15,379 bases of DNA, from the NCBI GenBank assembly GCA_021604825.1, contig BQJS01000115.1, positions 1-15,379 of the forward strand, in the 5' to 3' direction. How positions within the stretch are numbered: the first letter of the stretch is position 1; the number at the start of each line of letters is the position of its first letter. The notes beneath the pieces were generated by a model. It saw only the letters and a list, made by a program, of their open reading frames with translations, ran no database searches and was not told where the DNA came from. Origin of the DNA: Phycisphaerae bacterium (GTDB taxonomy: Bacteria; Planctomycetota; Phycisphaerae; UBA1845). The translations under genes were made by a program, and so were the position numbers. This document shows, one piece after another, positions 6,940-14,280 of this stretch.

Positions 6940-8139
6940 ATGACTGATTCTTCGGTTTCAAATTCAACGGTTGGTGGGCAACGTTGTCGGTTGGCTGACC
7001 GCGTGGGCAATGTTCATCTGACGGCGCTGCGCAAGATCAGTGCCCGGTGCGCGGAAATTGGCGGCGTCAATCTTTCGCAAGGCGTGTGCGATGTTGATCC
7101 ACCGCCGGAGATTTTGGCGGCGGCTAAAGCTGCGATCGATGAAGGTCGGGGAGCGTACTCGAATTTATCGGGGATCGTCGAGCTGCGCGAGGCAATTGCG
7201 CAAAAGATGAAATTGTTCAATGGCATCGATGCCGACCCGCTGAAAGAAATCGCGGTGACGGTGGGGGCGGCAGGTGCTTTTGCTTGTGTGGCGATGGCGA
7301 CGTTGAACCCGGGCGATGAGGTGGTCGTCTTTTCGCCGTTCTATAGTTATTACACAGATACGTTGGCGCTGCTGGATGTGAACGTGCGCTTTGTGGCGAC
7401 GCATCCGCCGAATTGGAATTATGACTCGGCGGAATTGCGGAAAGCATTTGGACCGAAGACGAAGATGGTGGTGATCAACACGCCGTCAAACCCCACCGGC
7501 AAGGTGTTTTCGCGCGATGAGCTTTCCGAGATTGCGGCGCTGGCGAAGGCGCACGATGCGCTGATCGTGTCGGACGAGATTTACGAGTACATCACGTTTG
7601 ACGCGGACCATGTCAGCGTGGCGACGTTGCCCGATGCGGACGATCGTACGATTACTCTGAGTGGTGCGTCGAAGTCTTACGCGGTGACGGGGTGGCGCGT
7701 GGGTTATGCCGTTGGGCCGGCGGACATCCTTGGGAAGATGCTGGTGGTCAACGATTTGTTTTACATTTGCGCACCGACGCCGCTTCAGCATGGTGTGCTT
7801 GCGGGGATGCAGTTACCGAATCGTTACTACGATGAATTGCGTTCGGACTACCGCGCCAAGCGAGATTTGCTGGCTGAGACGCTTGATAAGATTGGGTTCA
7901 CGCCTTACATGCCGCAGGGTGCATTTTATATGATGGCCGACTTCGGGGCAGGGCGCTATCCGAATTCGCAAACGGCGGCTGAGGACATCTTAGAGTCGGT
8001 GGGGGTGGCGACGGTGCCTGGGGCGCCTTTCCATGCTCGACCGGAAGAGGGTGAGACGCAATTGCGGTTCTGTTTTGCGAAGCGGTGGGATGATTTGAAG
8101 GAAGCCTGCCGGCGGTTGGCCGATCTGAAGTCTTCGTAG
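6940..8139 (+). CDS. Class I/II PLP-dependent aminotransferase
   Basis: The 399-residue product has the normal length and motifs of fold-type I aminotransferases. These include NLSQGVCDVDPP near the N-terminus, NTPSNPTGKV (180-189, Asn184), SDEIYEYITF (211-220, Asp212 and Tyr215), and SGASKSYAVTGWRVGY (241-256) with Lys245 as the PLP Schiff-base lysine. Near the end, LRFCFA places Arg376 to bind the substrate carboxylate. It should transfer an amino group from an amino acid to a 2-oxo acid in the cytoplasm. The sequence recalls the kynurenine/methionine and aspartate aminotransferase groups, but the substrate cannot be fixed. The ATG at 6940 has only a weak upstream GAG. No pathway partner is adjacent, and the gene is flanked by two REPIN-like elements. 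Confidence 0.93.
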   Translation: MTDSSVSNSTVGGQRCRLADRVGNVHLTALRKISARCAEIGGVNLSQGVCDVDPPPEILAAAKAAIDEGRGAYSNLSGIVELREAIAQKMKLFNGIDADPLKEIAVTVGAAGAFACVAMATLNPGDEVVVFSPFYSYYTDTLALLDVNVRFVATHPPNWNYDSAELRKAFGPKTKMVVINTPSNPTGKVFSRDELSEIAALAKAHDALIVSDEIYEYITFDADHVSVATLPDADDRTITLSGASKSYAVTGWRVGYAVGPADILGKMLVVNDLFYICAPTPLQHGVLAGMQLPNRYYDELRSDYRAKRDLLAETLDKIGFTPYMPQGAFYMMADFGAGRYPNSQTAAEDILESVGVATVPGAPFHARPEEGETQLRFCFAKRWDDLKEACRRLADLKSS

Positions 8140-8215
8140 GTCTTAGCGATTGGACAAGTTTCGACATCGACTTGGGCGGTTGGTGTGTCTAAGGATGTAG
8201 TCGGGGTTGTTGATT

Positions 8216-8297
8216 CGTCACTCTCGCGGACGCGGGAGTCCAGTGCGGTAGCTGGGTGTCGTGTGCCTTCTGGATTCCCGCGTGCACGGGAAGGACG
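8216..8297 (+). repeat. REPIN-like paired palindrome, copy 3 (decayed)
   Basis: This 82-bp copy has the left palindrome ACTCTC-GCGGACGC-GGGAGT and the right ATTCCC-GCGTGCAC-GGGAAG. Several stem bases have drifted, and the outer flank reads GGACG instead of TGACG. The orientation is the same as in copies 1 and 2. It begins about 75 bases after the aminotransferase stop codon. Confidence 0.9.
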
Positions 8298-8464
8298 GAG
8301 GGGAAGGGCTGGGATTGACGGATAGGCAGGTATGGACATGGTCGGGAGGGGCCGCGAGAATCAAAAACACATGTTGGATCGCTGCAAGCAGAGCGATTTC
8401 GGAATAGAAATGAACGGTGATTGTGGGACGAATTGGGATTGTGGGTTTGAAAACAGGAATAACG
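8298..8464. other. Upstream region of the TlpA-like gene with a short hairpin
   Basis: No gene is seen. ATCGCT (8378-8383) and AGCGAT (8392-8397) form a 6-bp stem with an 8-base loop, followed by TTT only, so it is at best a weak terminator for the aminotransferase transcript. No convincing -35/-10 pair was found. The ribosome binding site AGGA (8455-8458) serves the next gene. Confidence 0.4.
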
Positions 8465-9541
8465 ATGCGACATTTTGACAGATTGATATGGACGTTTGTT
8501 CTGGCCCTTGGGTTGTCCGCGACGACGGCGCAGGCGCAGCTCAAAGTTGGCGATGTGGCTCCTCCGGTGACGGTGACGGATTGGGTCAAGGGCAAACCGA
8601 TGGATGTGCTGAAGGACAACAAGGGCAAGGTCATCGTCCTTGAGTTCTGGGCGACATGGTGTGCGCCGTGCATTCAGATGATTCCATCGAACACGCAGTT
8701 GTCTCAACGATACAAGGATAAGGGGTTGGTCTTTATCGGTGTGACCGATTCGGGCCAAGGGCAGCAACTCGCATCGGTCCAGGCTTTCGTGGGGCAACAG
8801 GGTGACCGGATGGATTACCCGATCGCGTTTGACAGCACTCAGAAGACAAACATGGCCTATGTGGTGGCGACGGGCGCGCTTGGCATTCCGCATGCGGTGG
8901 TCATTGGTAAGGATGGCAAGGTCGCGTGGTTTGGTCATCCGCTTGAACCGATGATGGAATCGACGATCAAGGACTTGCTGATGGACCGGTTCGATCCGAA
9001 GCGGGCTGCGAAGGAATCCGAACTTCAGGCGAAGCTGAGTCCGCTACTCAACGATTTTAATTTCGCTGTTCAGCGTGGCGATTGGGACCGTTGTCTTGGG
9101 TTGACCGAGCAGATGCTAACGATTGATCCCGGCAATTTTGATGCGATGCGCTTCAACGTGTACATCATGATGGAGGAGCAGCGTTCGGTTGAGAAGCTCA
9201 AAGCCTGGGTGAAGCAAATGATTGCCAAACACGGCGATAATGCTGAAACCATGGCGATTCTGTCGACGTTGATGTTGGCGATGCCGGAAGTGACCGATCG
9301 TCAGCCGGAATTGGCGATCGAGGCGGCGAACATGGTGCTGGCCAACGCTGCGAAAGATGCCGAGAGCCTTCAAATCGTCGCGCAGACCTTCTATCAGTTG
9401 GGTCTGGTCGATGGTGCGATTCGAGCACAGAAGGAAGCGGTTGGGATTGCGGATGAATTCGACAGGAAACCCGCCACCGAGGTGCTGGAGTTCTTCGAGC
9501 GGTGTAAGTCTGCCCAGACTGCCATCAAATTTTCCAGCTAA
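8465..9541 (+). CDS. Exported TlpA-like thioredoxin with C-terminal helical domain
   Basis: The 358-residue product has a cleavable signal peptide (MRHFDRLIWTFVLALGLSAT, predicted cut after AQA at residue 24). A thioredoxin-like domain of the TlpA/AhpC-TSA type follows at about 26-170, with FWATWCAPC giving the redox pair Cys66/Cys69 and GIPHAVVI supplying the cis-proline (Pro142). Residues about 180-358 are helical and TPR-like, an extension often seen in planctomycete thioredoxin proteins. It likely acts as a thiol-disulfide oxidoreductase outside the cytoplasm; the partner is unknown. The ATG at 8465 has AGGA six bases upstream and puts the signal at the N-terminus; the in-frame GTG at 8417 would precede it with 16 unneeded residues. 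The PQQ-like gene follows in the same direction after 147 bases. Confidence 0.92.
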   Translation: MRHFDRLIWTFVLALGLSATTAQAQLKVGDVAPPVTVTDWVKGKPMDVLKDNKGKVIVLEFWATWCAPCIQMIPSNTQLSQRYKDKGLVFIGVTDSGQGQQLASVQAFVGQQGDRMDYPIAFDSTQKTNMAYVVATGALGIPHAVVIGKDGKVAWFGHPLEPMMESTIKDLLMDRFDPKRAAKESELQAKLSPLLNDFNFAVQRGDWDRCLGLTEQMLTIDPGNFDAMRFNVYIMMEEQRSVEKLKAWVKQMIAKHGDNAETMAILSTLMLAMPEVTDRQPELAIEAANMVLANAAKDAESLQIVAQTFYQLGLVDGAIRAQKEAVGIADEFDRKPATEVLEFFERCKSAQTAIKFSS

Positions 9542-9617
9542 CCGCCGTCAATTTTACCTGCTCGTCGACTTTGCGACTTTAGGTTTTGGAGCGATGCTTT
9601 AGCCGGCCAATCAAGAG

Positions 9618-9646
9618 ATGCCGTCGGCGGCATGTGCGGTTACAAT
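9618..9646 (+). promoter_or_regulatory. Hairpin and candidate -10 box upstream of the PQQ-like gene
   Basis: ATGCCG (9618-9623) and CGGCAT (9628-9633) form a perfect stem around a TCGG loop. TACAAT at 9641-9646 is a good -10 match, 42 bases before the chosen ATG. No -35 box is recognisable; the hairpin covers part of the place where one would lie. Confidence 0.3.
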
Positions 9647-9688
9647 GCACCCTACGATATTTGAATTCAGAATCTGGAGTTGTCGCCG

Positions 9689-10996
9689 ATGAGACGTCGA
9701 TCGTTGTTGTGGGTTGGATGCCTGATGCTGTTGGGTACGGTTCCTTGCTTGGCTGGGGAGGCCTTGCTGGGCACGGGTGAGTTGAATGCCTTGGGCTACT
9801 TCAAGTACTGGAGCCTCGATCTGGAGATGGATCGCGGTGGCTATGTGCGCGATGCCTATCGGATTGATGACAGTTTGTATGTCGTCTCTGAAAAGGGCGA
9901 TGTTTTTTCGCTGCATGCCGACATTGGCTTGTCGCGTTGGTCGCGCAACTTGACAGAGAGTGTCTACCAGGTTTTTGAGCCGCAGCATTTTTCATCGGTG
10001 GGTGGGGCGGCATTGGCGGTCATCGCGACGACGCCGCGCGTTTATGTTCTCGATCGATATACAGGTGATGAGGTCAAGGATCTGACGTTGAGCGCGTCGG
10101 TCGGTAGTGCTGTGGTAGCGCAGGGAGCCTCATTGTTTTTTGGGAGCAGTGACGGTCATCTTTATTCGATGGTTTGGGATGATCCCAGGAAGAGCGAGGC
10201 GATCTTCAGTTGGAAGGCGATGGCTGGCGGTCCGGTCGGAGCGAAGCCGCACCTGGTCAATGGTGGCGAAGATCTCGTATTTGCTTCACGAAGCGGGTCC
10301 GTATTTAACTGTACAGCCGGCCAAAAGATTCTGAACTGGGATTTTCATGCCGACGGTGCGATCGAAGGCGAGATCGCGGTTGATCCGGAAAGTGTCTATG
10401 TGGCTAGTTCGGATCGGTCATTGTATCGGTTGGACATGGTCTCTGGAGTGCCGCGTTGGCGTGTGCGTTTTCCGGAACCGCTGCATGATAGCCCCGTTGT
10501 GATCGGCAACATGGTTTTTCAATTTTGCGATACGCAGGGTGTTTCGGGGATCGATGCGGAGACTGGCAAAGTGCTGTGGAATGTCGGTTCGGCTCGAAAT
10601 GTGGTGTGCCGCAACGGCGACAAGGTGATTGTCGGTAACGGAACCCGGCTGCAGTTGGTGGCGGCTGACACGGGTGCGGTGCTGGAAACGGTGACCCTTC
10701 CGACGCACACGCGGGCGCTTCTGAACCCGCAAGACGAAACACTCTACGCAGTGTCACGACTTGGCACTGTGTTCTGTGCGAAGCCTAAAGGTCATCCATA
10801 TCTAACGCCGGAAGTTGTGGCGCTGGCCAAGCGCGAGTTGCACCACGCACCCGTGCTGGAAGTTGGCGACGAAGACGAACCGGATTTCAAGCCGCGTACT
10901 CCAAAGCGCAGCGAGGTTTTGGATTGGGATGATCCCCTGCGAAGTACGACGGATATTCCTCCCCTGGCGGGTCAGCCGGCAAAGGATCAGAATTAA
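9689..10996 (+). CDS. Exported PQQ-like beta-propeller protein
   Basis: The 435-residue product begins MRRRSLLWVGCLMLLG, a signal peptide probably cut after CLA (residue 22). It is then built of about eight propeller repeats with the PQQ-like pattern in which a strand ending in Leu/Ile-Asp is followed by TG and a Trp, for example YVLDRYTGDE, YRLDMVSGVPRW, SGIDAETGKVLW and QLVAADTGAVLE. Residues about 375-435 form an acidic, Pro-rich tail outside the propeller. Propellers of this type usually bind proteins or scaffold envelope complexes, and nothing here shows that PQQ is bound. The ATG at 9689 has GGAG nine bases upstream; a TTG at 9680 directly abuts GGAG and is unlikely. Confidence 0.88.
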   Translation: MRRRSLLWVGCLMLLGTVPCLAGEALLGTGELNALGYFKYWSLDLEMDRGGYVRDAYRIDDSLYVVSEKGDVFSLHADIGLSRWSRNLTESVYQVFEPQHFSSVGGAALAVIATTPRVYVLDRYTGDEVKDLTLSASVGSAVVAQGASLFFGSSDGHLYSMVWDDPRKSEAIFSWKAMAGGPVGAKPHLVNGGEDLVFASRSGSVFNCTAGQKILNWDFHADGAIEGEIAVDPESVYVASSDRSLYRLDMVSGVPRWRVRFPEPLHDSPVVIGNMVFQFCDTQGVSGIDAETGKVLWNVGSARNVVCRNGDKVIVGNGTRLQLVAADTGAVLETVTLPTHTRALLNPQDETLYAVSRLGTVFCAKPKGHPYLTPEVVALAKRELHHAPVLEVGDEDEPDFKPRTPKRSEVLDWDDPLRSTTDIPPLAGQPAKDQN

Positions 10997-11069
10997 TCTG
11001 GCGCAGGCCCCTTTTTAGGAAGCGATTGGGTTGTGCTCAGCGTTGCGTCGTCGGTGATACGTTGATACG

Positions 11070-11099
11070 CACTGCTCACATAGCAGTGGCACGGTTTTC
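11070..11099 (+). terminator. Candidate terminator after the PQQ-like gene
   Basis: CACTGCT (11070-11076) and AGCAGTG (11082-11088) form a perfect 7-bp stem with loop CACAT. The T-run (TTTT, 11095-11098) starts six bases after the stem, further than is usual, so the hairpin is clear but its terminator role less so. A TGATACG direct repeat (11055-11061, 11063-11069) lies immediately before it. Confidence 0.4.
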
Positions 11100-11203
11100 T
11101 CGCCTCGTTTATCAAATCAGTTGTGACGCCGTACTTTGTGCCCACGTTCGCCCCATGATCACCAATTCAAGATAGGGGCTTTCGCCATTCGTCCCGGTCG
11201 GTG

Positions 11204-11217
11204 CGATTGCGCAATCG
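11204..11217. promoter_or_regulatory. Perfect 14-bp palindrome, possible operator
   Basis: CGATTGC is followed at once by its inverse GCAATCG. An uninterrupted two-fold symmetric site is typical of dimeric repressor targets. It lies 120 bases upstream of the -35 box at 11337, which is rather far for a simple repressor site. Confidence 0.35.
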
Positions 11218-11336
11218 TTCTGTCTGTCAGCGGAGTTGAACCGGAGGCGAATGTGGGTGGCTGTGTAGTCTTACTTGGCGCTTGCCACACACGCTTTGAT
11301 GGGCGTTGGAGGTGGGCGAGCCTGTGAGAATGCAGC

Positions 11337-11364
11337 TTGACACGCCTGCGCCCGGAAGTAGGAT
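11337..11364 (+). promoter_or_regulatory. Sigma-70-type promoter for the two-lipoprotein unit
   Basis: TTGACA (11337-11342) matches the -35 consensus exactly. TAGGAT (11359-11364) matches four of six -10 bases, and the spacer is 16 bases. The predicted start near 11371 gives a leader of about 195 nt before the GTG at 11567. This is the best promoter match I found in the window. Confidence 0.55.
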
Positions 11365-11566
11365 CGGCTCAGTTCCAGGCGCTTTCAAGGCCGGTTTTGC
11401 GGCCAATCAATACCTTGAGGGCAACTTCTGCGGGCAGGATCTCGACGTTTGTTACGGGTGCTGGCTGCGCGACAAGATCGAACCGTCATTTAGTTTGAAA
11501 CGTCAATACCGCCTTGCCGGCATGCGCTCGGTGGCGGCTTATCCAAATCATAAGGGAGGACCAGCC
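11365..11566 (+). other. Predicted long 5' leader of the lipoprotein mRNA
   Basis: The frame of the following gene stays open upstream through this stretch, but the promoter, the strong ribosome binding site and the lipoprotein signal all place the start at 11567. The leader contains the hairpin GGCCG/CGGCC (11389-11393 and 11400-11404, loop GTTTTG). GGGAGGA (11554-11560) is the ribosome binding site, ending six bases before the GTG. No known riboswitch class was recognised. Confidence 0.45.
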
Positions 11567-12745
11567 GTGAGCGATGCTGCCCGCCAGATTCATGCACCAC
11601 TCGGCGTTATCACGAAAACGGTTAGCCGTCGTCGACAGCTGACACCGTCATTGGGTATTTTGGCCATGGGAATTCTGACGACCGGGATGTTGGCGTCGGG
11701 ATGTTCTCAGCACGCCGTTGAAACCGGTTGGTCGAATCCGAGCAAGGTGCAGGTTCAGTTCTACGCGCCGCCCGGTGCGACGGTGGCGATTCAGAAGACG
11801 TTTGAGACGCCACGTCATCAGGTGGCGGCATATGGTTCCGATCATCGGTTGGAGCATTCGCCGGAGGAGTTCGCCGTATTCAATCTGAAGAGCGGGCGAT
11901 GCTTTAACTTCAAGTACACGACGGCTGAGGGTTTCCCTGGCGTCAGTATTTATGGCGAGTTGGAAGTTCACAAAGCCCGTTCGGAAGAAACCCGTAAATT
12001 TGTGCGTGGGACGTTTGTGCCGATCGTGTTGCCGAGTCGGTATTACCAGAATGATCCGGAGCATTACTTCCCGGTGCGTGGACCGTCGGGGGCGGGGCTG
12101 GAAGAAATTGAAATTGAGCATCTCAAGCAGGGCGACTTGATCACAAAGGTGTACTTTGTCGCCGATTTGCAGCGGGCGTGGGAGACCGTGCGTGAAATTG
12201 ATTTCCACATCGACAAGTTGCGATCATCGGAAACTGTGTTGAACACCGAGTTGGAATTGGTTGATTCGCGTTTTGAAAGTTATCGCCGCGAAGCGCTTTA
12301 TGCCGATCCGACGATCGACCCGTACGCAGCCCATCAGGATTCGACCGGTCAGAGCAGCCGCTTCATCAAGATCGAAGCCAAGCGACAGGGTCTGGAAAAT
12401 CAGCGTTACCTCATTCGTCAGCAGATCGAAGACCTGCAGAATGAAAAGCGCATCCGCACGCGTTTGTTGGATTCAATGAAGATCGTCAACCGTCGCGGTT
12501 CGATGGTCTTGGCCACACCCGAAACGCAGTGGGAATATCACGACACCAAGCATCAAGTTGGGCTGGATCGCGCGTATATGGGGCACGAGACTGGTCCATA
12601 TGGCGAGTACCGCACCGGCGATATTGTGCTGCCAGCATTGGGTGAAGTGGTGGTGGTGATGCGGGTCGGTGGCCGACATAAGCATTGGGACGACCCACGC
12701 CGCGAGATGGTGGCATTCAGCGAAGAGGCTGAAGAAGCCAAATAG
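11567..12745 (+). CDS. Lipoprotein with coiled-coil-like helices, unknown family
   Basis: The 392-residue product has a long basic n-region, a hydrophobic stretch (about 28-42) and a lipobox LASGC with Cys46. Residues 57-200 look beta-rich (VQVQFYAPPGATVAIQKTF, then FAVFNLKSGRCFNFKY), as in an immunoglobulin- or jelly-roll-like domain. Residues about 203-305 are charged and helical with heptad-like spacing, probably a coiled-coil hairpin broken near 245-265. A beta-rich end (VLPALGEVVVVMRVGG) and an acidic tail follow. I recognise no named family; it is probably a periplasmic lipoprotein. The GTG start is set by GGGAGGA six bases upstream. The SUMF1-domain lipoprotein follows after 125 bases with no clear terminator between, so one transcript and a shared complex are plausible. 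Confidence 0.82.
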   Translation: MSDAARQIHAPLGVITKTVSRRRQLTPSLGILAMGILTTGMLASGCSQHAVETGWSNPSKVQVQFYAPPGATVAIQKTFETPRHQVAAYGSDHRLEHSPEEFAVFNLKSGRCFNFKYTTAEGFPGVSIYGELEVHKARSEETRKFVRGTFVPIVLPSRYYQNDPEHYFPVRGPSGAGLEEIEIEHLKQGDLITKVYFVADLQRAWETVREIDFHIDKLRSSETVLNTELELVDSRFESYRREALYADPTIDPYAAHQDSTGQSSRFIKIEAKRQGLENQRYLIRQQIEDLQNEKRIRTRLLDSMKIVNRRGSMVLATPETQWEYHDTKHQVGLDRAYMGHETGPYGEYRTGDIVLPALGEVVVVMRVGGRHKHWDDPRREMVAFSEEAEEAK

Positions 12746-12856
12746 TCGGTATGCAGTTTGGGCATGATGGCTCGGGTTTGAGCCTTGATGGATCGGACTG
12801 CGTTTGTGGACGGTGATTTCAGGAATTGATAATCCGCCGCACTTGCGGTGTTTGAT

Positions 12857-12863
12857 AGGAGGT
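12857..12863 (+). promoter_or_regulatory. Strong ribosome binding site of the SUMF1-domain gene
   Basis: AGGAGGT, a full match to the anti-Shine-Dalgarno sequence, ends seven bases before the ATG at 12871. A small CCGC-ACTT-GCGG hairpin lies just upstream in the same gap. Confidence 0.8.
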
Positions 12864-12870
12864 CAGCACC

Positions 12871-14211
12871 ATGGAGCCGATGAAGAAAAGATCTTTCGGC
12901 GTTGCAAATGGGCGTGTCGCACGTTCGATGATTGCGGTGGCTGTTTGTGTGGCGATCACGGGTTGCAGTTGGAACCACACGCAGTTGGGTGATCGCACGA
13001 TTAGCAGCCACGGTAATGCGTCGCTGCTTCCCGATGAGTTTGTGCCGCTGACTGGGCTTGATCCAAGCAATCCCCACCACTATCCGGACAATTGGCCACG
13101 GTTCATCGTGTCGCAGCGCGACAACATGGTGATGGTTTATGTCGACGGCGGTGAGTTTGACATGGGCGAGGGCGAGAACCGTCGTCGAGTCTATGTCGAT
13201 CCGTTCTATATCGACACGCATGAAGTGACCAACTCGCAGTTCGATCGGTTCCGCAAAGATCGTCGATTCCAAACGCACCTGCGACGCAACTGGAATCGCC
13301 CGTGGATGGAAAGCAACGCCTTCCACACATATCCGAGCGAGTACTATCCGTTCCGCTGCTGGACCAAGCAAAAGCTTTATCCGGAAATCGCCCACCAGTT
13401 CCACCTATGGCGTGGGCAGAATCCGAAAGATATCGACTTCTATCTCGACTTCTGGGAGCCCGGCCACAACAACGATGATCCGGTTCGTAACGTGTCGTGG
13501 TGGGAATCGTGGTTGTACAGCGAGTGGTCACAGAAGATGCTGCCGACCGAGGCGCAGTGGGAGTTGGCTGCCCGTGGCAAGCGCGACAATCGTACGTTCC
13601 CTTGGGGCGACAATGCCGGTGGGGCTGAGAAGCTCTGCAACAGTGCCGAACAGGGATTCAATGACGGGCATGAGTATGTCGCTTCGGTGATGGAATACGG
13701 TGGAGGCGTCAGCCCATACGGTTGTTACAACATGGCCGGAAACGTTTGGGAATGGTGCATCGACAATTACGATCCGAACTTTGCCCTGCGTTCGCGCAAC
13801 TTCCCGTGGGTTGATCCGTATCCGTATGAGCCGCATGAGTATCCGGGCGGGCAGATGGATGTGGACAATGCTGTTGAGGTCAATCCTGTTGGACCACTTC
13901 ATGGCGACCGACGGGCAATGCGTGGTGGGTCGTATACGAAGGGCTTGGATCGTTGCCAGGTTACCAGTCGTCGCGGTGCCCGTCCTGATGTGCATCAGAT
14001 GGATGTTGGTTTCCGTTGTGTGTTGCCGCTGCCTGGGGCTGCTCCGGAACCAATCATGCAGACGCAGGTGCAAGCCGCCCCGCGTCAGCCTTCGTCGCCG
14101 CCCCCGGTGGCTACCTCTTCGCCGACGAGTACCAGCGAGTTTCAATATTGGGAGGTTCCCTGTGAGGGATGCCCGCCGGGATCGATGGGTGGGACTGATT
14201 GCAATAAGTAG
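12871..14211 (+). CDS. SUMF1/FGE-fold lipoprotein with Cys-rich tail
   Basis: The 446-residue product has a lipoprotein signal ending ITGC (Cys32). A SUMF1-type domain spans about 86-386: GGEFDMGEG, FYIDTHEVTNSQFDRF (112-127), PVRNVSWWESW, LPTEAQWELAARG (224-236), FPWGDN, YNMAGNVWEWC (286-296), RGGSY (351-355) and VGFRC (379-383). Between EVTNSQFDRF and PVRNVSW there is an insertion of about 70 residues rich in Trp, Tyr and His. Where formylglycine-generating enzymes have two catalytic Cys, only the second remains (Cys362), with Lys357 at the first. The protein is therefore probably not a sulfatase activator but a binding or structural member, as the GldJ/GldK lipoproteins are. A Pro/Ser-rich linker leads to a tail with Cys431, Cys434 and Cys444. 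A strong ribosome binding site fixes the ATG. Confidence 0.9.
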   Translation: MEPMKKRSFGVANGRVARSMIAVAVCVAITGCSWNHTQLGDRTISSHGNASLLPDEFVPLTGLDPSNPHHYPDNWPRFIVSQRDNMVMVYVDGGEFDMGEGENRRRVYVDPFYIDTHEVTNSQFDRFRKDRRFQTHLRRNWNRPWMESNAFHTYPSEYYPFRCWTKQKLYPEIAHQFHLWRGQNPKDIDFYLDFWEPGHNNDDPVRNVSWWESWLYSEWSQKMLPTEAQWELAARGKRDNRTFPWGDNAGGAEKLCNSAEQGFNDGHEYVASVMEYGGGVSPYGCYNMAGNVWEWCIDNYDPNFALRSRNFPWVDPYPYEPHEYPGGQMDVDNAVEVNPVGPLHGDRRAMRGGSYTKGLDRCQVTSRRGARPDVHQMDVGFRCVLPLPGAAPEPIMQTQVQAAPRQPSSPPPVATSSPTSTSEFQYWEVPCEGCPPGSMGGTDCNK

Positions 14212-14241
14212 ACGGTGGCCTGCTTTATGATGAATATGATC

Positions 14242-14277
14242 AGGAGCGCTTCGCTATCCGCGGGGCGCTCCTTTCTT
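14242..14277 (+). terminator. Intrinsic terminator after the two-lipoprotein unit
   Basis: AGGAGCGC (14242-14249) pairs with GCGCTCCT (14265-14272). An inner CGC/GCG pairing can extend the stem, and the run TTTCTT (14272-14277) follows directly. It stands 30 bases after the stop codon of the SUMF1-domain gene and separates that unit from purH. Confidence 0.75.
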
Positions 14278-14280
14278 GTG

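Larger units (their letters stand above)
10997..11336. other. Long intergenic stretch without a convincing gene
   Basis: A 63-codon plus-strand frame (11136-11327) has neither a ribosome binding site nor protein-like character. The stretch holds the candidate terminator at 11070-11099 and a 14-bp palindrome at 11204-11217. No tRNA-like fold was found by eye. Confidence 0.5.

Noticed and set aside
1711..8297. REPIN-like copies as CRISPR repeats
   Set aside because: Only three copies lie kilobases apart, each internally palindromic, with no regular spacers and no cas genes.
6769..8297. The aminotransferase gene as cargo of a composite transposon
   Set aside because: The flanking elements are about 80 bp and carry no transposase; copies 2 and 3 differ in decay, and no target-site duplication was seen.
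11306..11566. Upstream extension of the lipoprotein frame to 11306
   Set aside because: It would bury the lipoprotein signal about 130 residues inside the protein. The promoter and strong ribosome binding site both point to the GTG at 11567.
12553..13404. 283-codon minus-strand frame across the gap between the two lipoprotein genes
   Set aside because: It overlaps both lipoprotein genes in antisense and has no ribosome binding site or recognisable domain.
12871..14211. A true formylglycine-generating enzyme (sulfatase activator)
   Set aside because: One of the two catalytic Cys positions is Lys, and no sulfatase gene is in the window.
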